Source of the DNA: Fen-1258 sp947085815
GTDB lineage: Bacteria; Bacteroidota; Ignavibacteria; Ignavibacteriales; Melioribacteraceae
DNA length: 64,000 nt
Direction: 5' to 3'
Assembly: GCA_947085815.1 (NCBI GenBank)
Contig: CAMTXU010000018.1
Span: 1-64,000 of the forward strand
A program made the position numbers and the translations under genes. Below, piece after piece: positions 38,184-45,542 of this stretch. Within the stretch, counting starts at the first letter, position 1. Each line of letters opens with the position of its first letter. The notes under the pieces are model-generated. The model was not told the origin of the DNA. It ran no database searches and saw only the letters and a program-made list of their open reading frames with translations.

Positions 38184-39095
38184 TCAATACAATCCTTCAA
38201 CCGATAAATATCTTTCGCCGCTATCATAATTAAATGTGAAAAATCTCTTCCCATCACCAACCTCGCTAATTTTTTTAGAAACTGCTGCCAGCGATGCGCC
38301 GGTAGAAATTCCAACAAACAACGCTTCCTCTTTTGAAGCACGTTGAGCAAAATCATATGCCTCCTCTTTGGTGATGGTTATAACTCCATCTAATAAGGAA
38401 GTATTAAGATTTTTAGGAATGAATCCGGCGCCAATACCTTGCAGTGGATGAGGAGCGGGTTGTCCTCCTGATATAACCGGTGAAGCGGCGGGTTCTACCG
38501 CGAATACTTTGAGATGAGGAAATCTTTCTTTTAGAACCATTGAAACACCGCTTATGTGTCCACCGGTTCCAACACCCGTTATCAAGTAATCAAATCCTTC
38601 GGGGAAATCATTCAGAATTTCCTGTGCAGTCGTTCGGATGTGAACCTCAACGTTTGCCGCATTCTCAAATTGTTGTGGAATCCACACGTTAGAATTATTA
38701 GCCGCGATCTCATTGGCTTTTGCGATAGCACCCTTCATTCCAAGTTCGCGCGGAGTTAATTCTAATTTGGCACCGTAAGCCAACATTATTTTCCGCCGTT
38801 CAATAGACATCGATTCGGGCATCACCAAGATCAGTTCATATTTCTTAACTGCGGCAACCATAGCCAATCCTATTCCGGTGTTACCTGAGGTAGGTTCAAC
38901 AATGATACTATTCGATTTAAGAATTCCTTTCTTCTCAGCATCTTCAATCATAGAGAGAGCTATTCTATCTTTAATACTTCCGCCGGGATTTGCTTTTTCA
39001 AGTTTAATCCAGACTTCGTTTTTGTTTCCGAAAAGATTATTAATTCTTATATGAGGTGTATCTCCAATTGTAGCGAGTATATTTTGTACTTTCAT
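38184..39095 (-). CDS. cysK: Cysteine synthase (O-acetylserine sulfhydrylase)
   Basis: 303 residues, fold type II PLP enzyme. Makes cysteine from O-acetylserine and sulfide. KLEKANPGGSIKDRIA holds the PLP Lys, PTSGNTGIGLAM binds the substrate carboxylate, and GVGTGGHISG is the phosphate cradle. cysE lies 11 bases upstream on the same strand, so the pair forms a cysteine biosynthesis operon in which the CysE C-terminus could bind CysK. Confidence 0.96.
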   Translation of the reverse strand: MKVQNILATIGDTPHIRINNLFGNKNEVWIKLEKANPGGSIKDRIALSMIEDAEKKGILKSNSIIVEPTSGNTGIGLAMVAAVKKYELILVMPESMSIERRKIMLAYGAKLELTPRELGMKGAIAKANEIAANNSNVWIPQQFENAANVEVHIRTTAQEILNDFPEGFDYLITGVGTGGHISGVSMVLKERFPHLKVFAVEPAASPVISGGQPAPHPLQGIGAGFIPKNLNTSLLDGVITITKEEAYDFAQRASKEEALFVGISTGASLAAVSKKISEVGDGKRFFTFNYDSGERYLSVEGLY

Positions 39096-39106
39096 AAAGG
39101 TTCTCC

Positions 39107-39970
39107 TTAAATAATAAAATCAATTGTTTCTTCGAATGCTTGATTGCTCTTCACGCGGACTTCGCTTTTATTATAAACTATTGAGTTCACCGGAATACTT
39201 TGTGTAATCCATGCGTTACCGCCGATTACGCTATTCTTGCCGATTATCGTATTCCCACCAAGAATAACTGCCTGGGAATAGATAACAACTTCATCTTCTA
39301 TGGTTGGATGCCGTTTAGTTTGAGCGAGTGTTTTATCAACGCTCAACGCACCGAGAGTTACCCCTTGATACAGTTTTACATTTTTACCGATGACGGTTGT
39401 CTCGCCGATTACTATTCCGGTGCCGTGATCAATAAAAAACGGCGAGCCGATTTTTGCGCCGGGATGAATATCTATTCCGGTTAACTCGTGTGCATATTCC
39501 GCTAGTATTCGAGGAAGTATTGGTAGTTTCAATAAATATAATTCATGAGCAATCCTGTAAATGGTAATAGCCATGAATCCCGGATATGCAATTATTACCT
39601 CATCCACACTTTCTGCCGCGGGATCTCCTTTATAGATCGCCTCGGCATCAGCCCAGAGCATTTTGTAAATATCAAAAATGCGTTTTGTGAATTCGCGCGC
39701 GGTTGTTGTTGCATCTTCTTTATAGATCGAGTTTAACTCTTTGATTACGCTGATCAGATTCCTCTCCATTAGCTGCAGTTTAGCGAGTATATCTTCTTGA
39801 GAATAATATACTTTGTTCGAGAAATGCGGGAAAAGAAAGTCTATTAAATCTTTCAGGTATTCTATCGCTTCTGTTTTTAATGATGCTGTACATGAATTTG
39901 TCTGCCGCTTGGCTAAAAGAGATTCGGCAAATTCCGAATACGAAGTATTTGTACCTGTAATAGTTTTCAT
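39107..39970 (-). CDS. cysE: Serine O-acetyltransferase
   Basis: 287 residues. Acetylates serine from acetyl-CoA, the first step to cysteine. An N-terminal helical domain is followed by a left-handed beta-helix: GIDIHPGAKIGSPFFIDHGTG, then hexapeptide repeats (VIGETTVIGKNVKLYQGVTLG). The catalytic His/Asp pair is in FFIDHG. The C-terminal tail ends in FII, where an Ile at the very end is the usual CysK-docking residue. Long N-domain of the type seen in EpsC/SAT of this phylum. Confidence 0.94.
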   Translation of the reverse strand: MKTITGTNTSYSEFAESLLAKRQTNSCTASLKTEAIEYLKDLIDFLFPHFSNKVYYSQEDILAKLQLMERNLISVIKELNSIYKEDATTTAREFTKRIFDIYKMLWADAEAIYKGDPAAESVDEVIIAYPGFMAITIYRIAHELYLLKLPILPRILAEYAHELTGIDIHPGAKIGSPFFIDHGTGIVIGETTVIGKNVKLYQGVTLGALSVDKTLAQTKRHPTIEDEVVIYSQAVILGGNTIIGKNSVIGGNAWITQSIPVNSIVYNKSEVRVKSNQAFEETIDFII

Positions 39971-40279
39971 AATGGTTCTTTATGATTGTTTAAAATGTGT
40001 TATAATTGAACAGCTAAAAGGAGATTAACAACAACAGGAAAGGGTCGAAGTAAAAAAGATCGTGGATGTGTATGCTACGTTATCAATGGTAACAGAAGCA
40101 GATGAAATATTATTAAATGGATGTATCATTCTCTATTAATACTTTCTTACAAATTTTCTCGGATGTAATTACTATAACAAATATATGAAAATAAAGTTCA
40201 ATATGCTAAGAAGGAAAACTAAAGCGGCTGTGATGCCGCTTTTATCAGCGAAACAAAAACTATCTCCTCGGCAGATTAA
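39971..40279. other. Intergenic region with terminator hairpin
   Basis: No open reading frame of note. At 40221-40242 AAAGCGGC-TGTGAT-GCCGCTTT forms a perfect 8-bp stem followed by T/A residues, a terminator for the minus-strand TM2 gene that ends at 40280. The remainder contains the cysE leader and nothing else recognisable. Confidence 0.6.
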
Positions 40280-40630
40280 TTACGAGTTTTTAAACATCAT
40301 TAAAATCTGCGCAGCCTGCTTCTGGTTATAATCAAAAGCAATATTTTTGTAGTTTACCAGATCAATGATTGTTCCGATCAAACAAATACCGCCGGTGAGA
40401 AGATAAAGAATTCCCAATCCAATTTGATCGGTCAGAAATCTTTGAATGCCTGCTATTCCCAAAAACCCGACAAGTGTAACTAAGAGAATAGTCTGCGGAT
40501 CTTTCCTTCTCGAACGGTAAATGTTAGCAAACTGCTGGGCTTGTTTGTCCTCCATATTCTTGATAAGACCCGAAATGTAATATTGCTCCTCGCCCATGAT
40601 TTCAGGAAGAATTTCGTAAACGTTAGCCAT
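40280..40630 (-). CDS. TM2 domain membrane protein
   Basis: 116 residues. The C-terminal half is a TM2 domain: two membrane helices around GFLGIAGIQRFLTDQIGLGILYLLTGGICLIGTIIDL (described, not quoted as one motif), with the G-x3-Q/H-R-F turn. The N-terminal half is cytosolic and Gln-rich (ISGLIKNMEDKQAQQFANIY). Function of bacterial TM2 proteins is not known. It overlaps the DUF2752 gene by eight bases. Confidence 0.85.
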   Translation of the reverse strand: MANVYEILPEIMGEEQYYISGLIKNMEDKQAQQFANIYRSRRKDPQTILLVTLVGFLGIAGIQRFLTDQIGLGILYLLTGGICLIGTIIDLVNYKNIAFDYNQKQAAQILMMFKNS

Positions 40631-40958
40631 AAATAACCTCTTTTGTTTTGTGATAGTTGTTAACGGTTTTGATGCAAAGTTCTATGACGCGTATAGTGAT
40701 GAACAGAAATGCAATAATGCCGAGGGGATGCGTTTTAAGCGAATGATGAAAATCTCCGTGATAGAAAAATGATATTGAACGCCCCAGCCCGCATCCGGGA
40801 CAGAAAGTTATTCCCAAATTGTGAAAAGGGCAGAGAGTGAATTGCTGGGCTTCGTATGGATTAATCAGCATTAAATAAGTTAATCCGGCAAGCCAAATAA
40901 CCGCTTCCCATTCAACTATTTTTAGAATTGATTTAATCTTCTGTAATCGAGTGATCAT
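40623..40958 (-). CDS. DUF2752 membrane protein
   Basis: About 111 residues from ATG 40958; the open frame to 40982 begins with GTG and lacks a site. Membrane helices flank a conserved CPGCGLGRSISFFYHGDF motif preceded by LCPFHNLG, the DUF2752 signature. The Cys pair suggests metal or redox chemistry but no activity is established. TM2 and DUF2752 genes are a recurrent pair in this phylum, and they overlap here. Confidence 0.87.
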   Translation of the reverse strand: MITRLQKIKSILKIVEWEAVIWLAGLTYLMLINPYEAQQFTLCPFHNLGITFCPGCGLGRSISFFYHGDFHHSLKTHPLGIIAFLFITIRVIELCIKTVNNYHKTKEVIYG

Positions 40959-41052
40959 AATTAATTTACATTTATAATACACGAAATAAGTTCATGAATC
41001 AAGCTTCTAATCATTAGTCGTTTCAAAAAGAGATAGGTTTTGGGCTGAAGGA

Positions 41053-41778
41053 TTATTTTTTTGTGGCTACGACAAAGATATGTTTTGAACCTTTTACACC
41101 AAACAAAGAAGAGATTTTCATAAGAGACCGGGCTACAAATTTGTTTTCAATCAATTTCCGGGCAATAAGATTCTTTTCAACTGCTTTTAACCAGGAATTA
41201 AATTGATAACAAAGCCGATCATTAAAGAGATGCGTTGATACTACTTCTAATCCGCTTGCCTTTATTATTGCGAGATATTCATCAAAATATTTTTGATTTC
41301 CATAATCGCAGAGTATCACAAAACCGCCTTTCATCAACACACGGTTTGTTTCTTTCAAAGCTTGTATTCGATTCTCTTTGTTGATAAACCATTCAAAAAT
41401 TCCGTCACACAAAAGCACTAAATCGAATGAGTTGTCTGAGAATGTGAGTGAAGTTATATTTTCTTTTTCAAAAAAATATTTGCAGCAAACGTAAGTTTTA
41501 TTTTTTGCTTCATCAAAAGATTTTTTTGCAAACGCCAAAGCCGTTTCGGATACATCTATACCGTAAATTTCCTTTGAGATGCCCTTAAATAGTGAAGTCA
41601 ATCGACCTTTGCTGCATCCGACATCAAGAATCTTGCAATAACTATTTTTTAAAGTGAGAGCTATGTCTAATGTAAAGTTATGACGAAGCACTTCCACAGC
41701 TTTTTTGCTGTACTCCCATGGCTCGGATTCGCTTCTGTATTTCTGTTCGTAGAATTCTTCCGATTTTTCTTTCTTCAT
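41053..41778 (-). CDS. Class I SAM-dependent methyltransferase
   Basis: 241 residues. Rossmann-type methyltransferase: motif I ILDVGCSKGRLTSLF, an acidic residue at GIDVSETAL ending strand 2, and SFDLVLLCDGIFEW as motif IV. N-terminal YEQKYRSESEPWEYSKKA resembles NodS- or SAM-methyltransferases of small molecules. Substrate unknown; it stands alone between DUF2752 and the aldolase gene. Confidence 0.86.
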   Translation of the reverse strand: MKKEKSEEFYEQKYRSESEPWEYSKKAVEVLRHNFTLDIALTLKNSYCKILDVGCSKGRLTSLFKGISKEIYGIDVSETALAFAKKSFDEAKNKTYVCCKYFFEKENITSLTFSDNSFDLVLLCDGIFEWFINKENRIQALKETNRVLMKGGFVILCDYGNQKYFDEYLAIIKASGLEVVSTHLFNDRLCYQFNSWLKAVEKNLIARKLIENKFVARSLMKISSLFGVKGSKHIFVVATKK

Positions 41779-41879
41779 ATTAAGACGTTCCGAAGAGTAT
41801 GTAAAGGAGTCTCATCTGTTCCGGGACTCCTTAAAACTAGATTCGATTACTAAAGGGGACTTCTAAAAACAACAAAAAT

Positions 41880-41923
41880 GATCAGCGGAAATCAACTTTA
41901 TCTGCGTTTTTCAGCGTTCTATT
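41880..41923. repeat. Shorter copy of the CGCGGATT-type repeat
   Basis: GATCAGCGGAAATC, CTGCGTTTTTCAGCG and TTCTATT match in order the repeat at 33043-33110. Located between the methyltransferase start and the aldolase end, no coding role. Confidence 0.45.
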
Positions 41924-41991
41924 AGATAAAAAAATAGTTTTGCCATAGGCATTACCATGTTATTAGAAGCCTCCTAAATATGATAGTTGAG

Positions 41992-42984
41992 TTACGATTT
42001 ATCTGCGCTGCCAAGAACATTTACAATTTTATGTTTGTACAAAACTTTAAGCGCGTCGCGTGCCGGACCAAGATATTTTCGCGGATCAAATTCAGCGGGA
42101 CTATCGCTAAATGTTTTACGTATAGCTGCTGTCATTGCTAAACGTCCGTCTGAATCGATGTTCACTTTACACACTGCAGATGCCGCAGCACGGCGTAACT
42201 GTTCTTCAGGAATTCCAACGGCGTCTTTAAGTTTGCCGCCGTTGCTGTTTATTAATTGTACAAGCTCAGCCGGAACTGAAGAAGCGCCATGCAAAACAAT
42301 TGGGAAGCCGGGAATTCTTCTTTCACACTCTTCAAGAATATCAAAACGGAGCGGGGGTGGAACGAGAATTCCATCTGCATTACGTGTGCATTGAGCCGGG
42401 GTAAATTTGTTCGCACCATGCGATGTTCCGATAGAAATCGCTAGAGAGTCAACGCCGGTCTTCTTAACAAAGTCTTCTACTTCTTCAGGTTTTGTGTAGT
42501 GAGTAACCTCGCTCGATACTTCATCTTCAATGCCTGCCAACACTCCCAACTCACCTTCAACGGTTACGTCATATTTATGAGCGTACTCAACAACTTGAGC
42601 GGTGAGTTCAACGTTTTTTTCATACGGATGATGTGAACCGTCAATCATTACTGAGGAGAATCCGGATTCAACACATGATTTACAAAGCTCGAATGTGTCA
42701 CCATGATCGAGATGAAGAACTATCGGAATATCAAAACCTAACTCATGAGCGTAATCTACCGCTCCTTTGGCTAAATGTTTTAGGAGAGTTTGATTTGCAT
42801 ATTTACGCGCGCCGCTTGACACTTGCAATATAACAGGCGACTTTGTCTCAACACATGCGCCTATAATAGCCTGCAATTGTTCGAGGTTGTTAAAATTAAA
42901 AGCCGGAATTGCATAACCGCCCTTCACCGCTTTTTGAAATAATTCTTTGGAGTTCACTAATCCTAATTCTTTGTATGAAGTCAT
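41992..42984 (-). CDS. fba: Class II fructose-bisphosphate aldolase
   Basis: 330 residues. Cleaves or forms fructose-1,6-bisphosphate with zinc. The zinc and catalytic elements HLDHGDTFELC and MIDGSHHPYEKN are clear, with GTSHGANKF and VLHGASSVP closing the phosphate site. It resembles the shorter class IIB group. The start carries a weak GAAAGG site. Monocistronic. Confidence 0.95.
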   Translation of the reverse strand: MTSYKELGLVNSKELFQKAVKGGYAIPAFNFNNLEQLQAIIGACVETKSPVILQVSSGARKYANQTLLKHLAKGAVDYAHELGFDIPIVLHLDHGDTFELCKSCVESGFSSVMIDGSHHPYEKNVELTAQVVEYAHKYDVTVEGELGVLAGIEDEVSSEVTHYTKPEEVEDFVKKTGVDSLAISIGTSHGANKFTPAQCTRNADGILVPPPLRFDILEECERRIPGFPIVLHGASSVPAELVQLINSNGGKLKDAVGIPEEQLRRAAASAVCKVNIDSDGRLAMTAAIRKTFSDSPAEFDPRKYLGPARDALKVLYKHKIVNVLGSADKS

Positions 42985-43143
42985 GTTTCACCTTTCTTGT
43001 AAATGAAATTTATTCTGATCACATTATTAATTGAAATAATCTATCACACCGATATGAAATCGGTAAAAATATTTTGATTCTGCATATGTTTTTTTTCTAA
43101 TGGAAATATACAAATTTATTGAAGAAGCCGTAAAGAGGTGCCT

Positions 43144-43746
43144 CTAAAGGAATGAAATATTTTTGGTTCTTGAAATTAATAACATGTTTGAAAATTCATC
43201 AAAAGGAATTTCTCTTGCCCCGAACATTTTTAAATGTTCGGTTTGATATTGAACATCGAGTAGAACAAATTCCTTTTCCCTAAGCCGTTCCAAGAGTTTT
43301 GCCAGCGCGCACTTTGACGCCTGTGGAACTTTAGAAAACATGGATTCACCGAAAAACGCGCCGAGATAGCCGATTCCGTATAGTCCGCCAACTAAAATAT
43401 TCTTCAGAAAAACCTCAACCGAGTGAATATATCCCAAACTATTTAATCTTTTGTACGCTTCGATTAACTCATCGGAAATCCATGTCGATTCTCTTTGAGC
43501 ACACTGCTTAATTACTTCTATGGGATTGTAATCATATCTGAATTCGAAATTAGCAGAGAGTAAAAATTTTTTGAGTGAGCGGGGAATATGAAGTGAATCT
43601 AGCGGTATGACGGTGCGAACATCCGGCATATACCAGTTGATCTCGCCCGTCTCATCCGCCATTGGAAATGCGCCGCTCGAATACATTAAAATCATTTTAT
43701 CGGGTGTAAGTAATTCTTTATACGAATGAAAATCTTCCTTACTCAT
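43144..43746 (-). CDS. aat: Leucyl/phenylalanyl-tRNA-protein transferase
   Basis: About 200 residues. Transfers Leu or Phe to N-terminal Arg or Lys, marking proteins for ClpS/ClpAP. Family segments: GAFPMADETGEINWYMPDVRTVIPLD, ESTWISDELIEAYKRLNSLGYIHSVEV, GGLYGIGYLGAFFGESMFS and LLDVQYQTEHLKMFGA (each is a conserved region, given separately). ATG 43746 has AAGG seven bases before it; an ATG at 43761 is alternative. Overlaps the DUF2721 gene. Confidence 0.93.
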   Translation of the reverse strand: MSKEDFHSYKELLTPDKMILMYSSGAFPMADETGEINWYMPDVRTVIPLDSLHIPRSLKKFLLSANFEFRYDYNPIEVIKQCAQRESTWISDELIEAYKRLNSLGYIHSVEVFLKNILVGGLYGIGYLGAFFGESMFSKVPQASKCALAKLLERLREKEFVLLDVQYQTEHLKMFGAREIPFDEFSNMLLISRTKNISFL

Positions 43747-44230
43747 GCGCCTTGACTTCATAAAAAATTATTTCGTAGCCTTTCTTAATTTCAACTCCGG
43801 CAAAGAAAACGCCGAGCAAAACGGAAATCATCCCCAATAAAAATGAGAGAAGTATTACATAATTCAATTTACCAAGAGCTAAAAAGGAGGATATTCCAAG
43901 CAGCAAAGAGGTTACAACAAATAGTGCCACCGCGGTTGTGTAAGAAAGCACAGCATTCCGCACCAGCTTAACTCTATAAACTAATGCGTCAAGTTGTATG
44001 GCAATGCTTTCAAGACGAACGTTATCATCCGTGCATGGTTGCTGTTCTCCAATTCTATTCATCAAACCTCGCTTTTCCTCATTGAGAAGTCGAATCCTAT
44101 TCACAACTAATGAATAGCGGTTATTCATTCCAAGCAAAAGTAGACCGCATGCGCTGATCATAACAGCGGGGGCAACCATCAGTTGGATTATCTGCAGTGC
44201 GTTTAGAGTTAATTCTTTAAATGGATCCAT
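43739..44230 (-). CDS. DUF2721 membrane protein
   Basis: 163 residues: an N-terminal membrane helix (IQLMVAPAVMISACGLLLLGM), a charged coil with RIRLLNEEKRGL, and a C-terminal pair of membrane helices. This is the DUF2721 layout. No function is established. It overlaps the downstream aat by a few bases, suggesting one transcript. Confidence 0.85.
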   Translation of the reverse strand: MDPFKELTLNALQIIQLMVAPAVMISACGLLLLGMNNRYSLVVNRIRLLNEEKRGLMNRIGEQQPCTDDNVRLESIAIQLDALVYRVKLVRNAVLSYTTAVALFVVTSLLLGISSFLALGKLNYVILLSFLLGMISVLLGVFFAGVEIKKGYEIIFYEVKAHE

Positions 44231-44614
44231 TATTATTATCCTTTTATTAGTCTAAAGTAGTCAGTAATAGTAGCGAGGTTGATGTCTCTGGTTACGAAGA
44301 ATTTCATACACTTGGTTTTCAAATACTGCTCATTGCTATAGTGTGTTAATTACAATACCGTTCATAAAGTGAATTACTAAGAAAACAATGTCTATTTCTA
44401 CTTAGAATAAATATAATTGTTGAGAAGATCATTTGTTTGGCGCTGAACTTTATCTCCACTCTAAGATGATTTTAAAATAATATTCTCCTTGTGCATGAAT
44501 CCAACACTTTCAGAAAACTTAAATCAAGATAAAAACAAAAAAGAAGTAAACGCAAGAGGACGATTAAAATTTTGAAGAGGGGATTCCTTTTAAGTATATT
44601 TTAGTAAATAAATA
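44231..44614. other. 384-bp intergenic region ahead of the ThiF-like gene
   Basis: Divergent region between DUF2721 and the tungsten module. It is AT-rich and holds no frame of note. I looked for a molybdenum/tungsten cofactor riboswitch-like fold and saw no convincing match. Promoters for both sides must lie here. Confidence 0.4.
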
Positions 44615-45211
44615 ATGCAACTGATGGAATTTCAAAAAGTAAAAACAGTTCTGAAGGATAAAACAATTGGCATAGCCGGCTGCGGTGGATTAGGATCTAA
44701 CGTGGCTGTTGCCTTGGCACGTGTTGGAATTGGTATATTAATAATTGCAGATTTTGATAAGATTGAGGAGAGTAATCTTAACCGCCAATATTTCTTCTAT
44801 GATCAAATCGGACAATACAAAGCCCCGGCACTGAAAGAGAATATTAATCGGATAAATCCGAACGTGATAGTAAAGGCGCACACAATTAAATTGACTCCCA
44901 AAGATATTCTCGATCTTTACAAAGAATGCAATGTAATTGTGGAAGCGTTCGATAAGGCAGAAATGAAGGAGATGATTGCCGAAACGGTACTTTCTGAGCT
45001 GCCAAATAAGCCGTTGGTGTGCGGTGTTGGATTGGCGGGATGGGGCGGAAATGAACTGATAAAAGTTGAACGACACGATAATTTATACATCGTTGGAGAT
45101 CATATTTCTGAAACGAGCGAAGACGACCCTCCGATAGCTCCGCGTGTTGGTATAGTAGCAAATATGATGGCAAATGTAGTTCTAGAATTATTACTCGGAA
45201 AGGATAAGTAG
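44615..45211 (+). CDS. ThiF/MoeB-like sulfur-carrier adenylyltransferase
   Basis: 198 residues: Rossmann nucleotide site GIAGCGGLGSNVAVALAR, then IEESNLNRQYFFYDQIGQYKA, the E1-like motif with the Arg finger. It should adenylate the C-terminal glycine of the small ThiS/MoaD-like partner whose gene follows after one base. The short C-terminus lacks the Cys-rich zinc domain (no CxxC pairs) of MoeB. Such ThiF/ThiS pairs accompany AOR genes elsewhere, which points to pyranopterin sulfur rather than thiamine, though thiamine use is possible. Confidence 0.85.
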   Translation: MQLMEFQKVKTVLKDKTIGIAGCGGLGSNVAVALARVGIGILIIADFDKIEESNLNRQYFFYDQIGQYKAPALKENINRINPNVIVKAHTIKLTPKDILDLYKECNVIVEAFDKAEMKEMIAETVLSELPNKPLVCGVGLAGWGGNELIKVERHDNLYIVGDHISETSEDDPPIAPRVGIVANMMANVVLELLLGKDK

Positions 45212-45212
45212 A

Positions 45213-45422
45213 ATGAAGATAATTCTGAATCACCGGGAAGAATTTTTGGAGACTTCGAATGCAAGTCTCACAATAAATGAATTACTAAAGCTGAAGAAAT
45301 TTTCATTTACACGGCTTGTTGTAAAGATCAACGGTAAATTGGTTAAACGTGAAAACTTTGATTTGGCATCTTTCAGTGAAAATGATAATGTGGAAATTAT
45401 ACATATGATTAGCGGCGGATGA
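45213..45422 (+). CDS. ThiS/MoaD-like sulfur carrier protein
   Basis: 69 residues, beta-grasp ubiquitin-like fold ending in ISGG, the di-glycine that is thiocarboxylated. The middle LTINELLKLKKF and LVVKINGKLV are family-like. The length is ThiS-like (about 65) rather than MoaD-like (about 80). It lies one base after the ThiF-like gene and converges on the AOR gene. Role: sulfur donor for cofactor or thiamine synthesis; the context favours the AOR cofactor. Confidence 0.86.
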   Translation: MKIILNHREEFLETSNASLTINELLKLKKFSFTRLVVKINGKLVKRENFDLASFSENDNVEIIHMISGG

Positions 45423-45437
45423 AACTGCCCATCCCAA

Positions 45438-45529
45438 CCCTTCCCAAAGGGAAGGGCTTTTAAAATAAAAAACCCTCAAAGATTCTTTGACGGTTTTTAA
45501 GTTTTTACAGTTCTCCCCCTTAGGGGGAG
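45438..45529. terminator. Three successive hairpins between ThiS-like and AOR genes
   Basis: CCCTTCCC-AAA-GGGAAGGG (45438-45456) followed by CTTTT; a TCAAAG/CTTTGA stem with flanking A and T runs (about 45467-45498); and CTCCCCC-TTA-GGGGGAG (45513-45529). They terminate the plus-strand pair and, from the other side, the AOR transcript. Confidence 0.7.
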
Positions 45530-45542
45530 TTAGATAGGGCTG

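Noticed and set aside
44231..44614. Molybdenum/tungsten cofactor riboswitch upstream of the ThiF-like gene
   Set aside because: No fold or conserved word matching the known riboswitch could be seen by eye in this AT-rich stretch.
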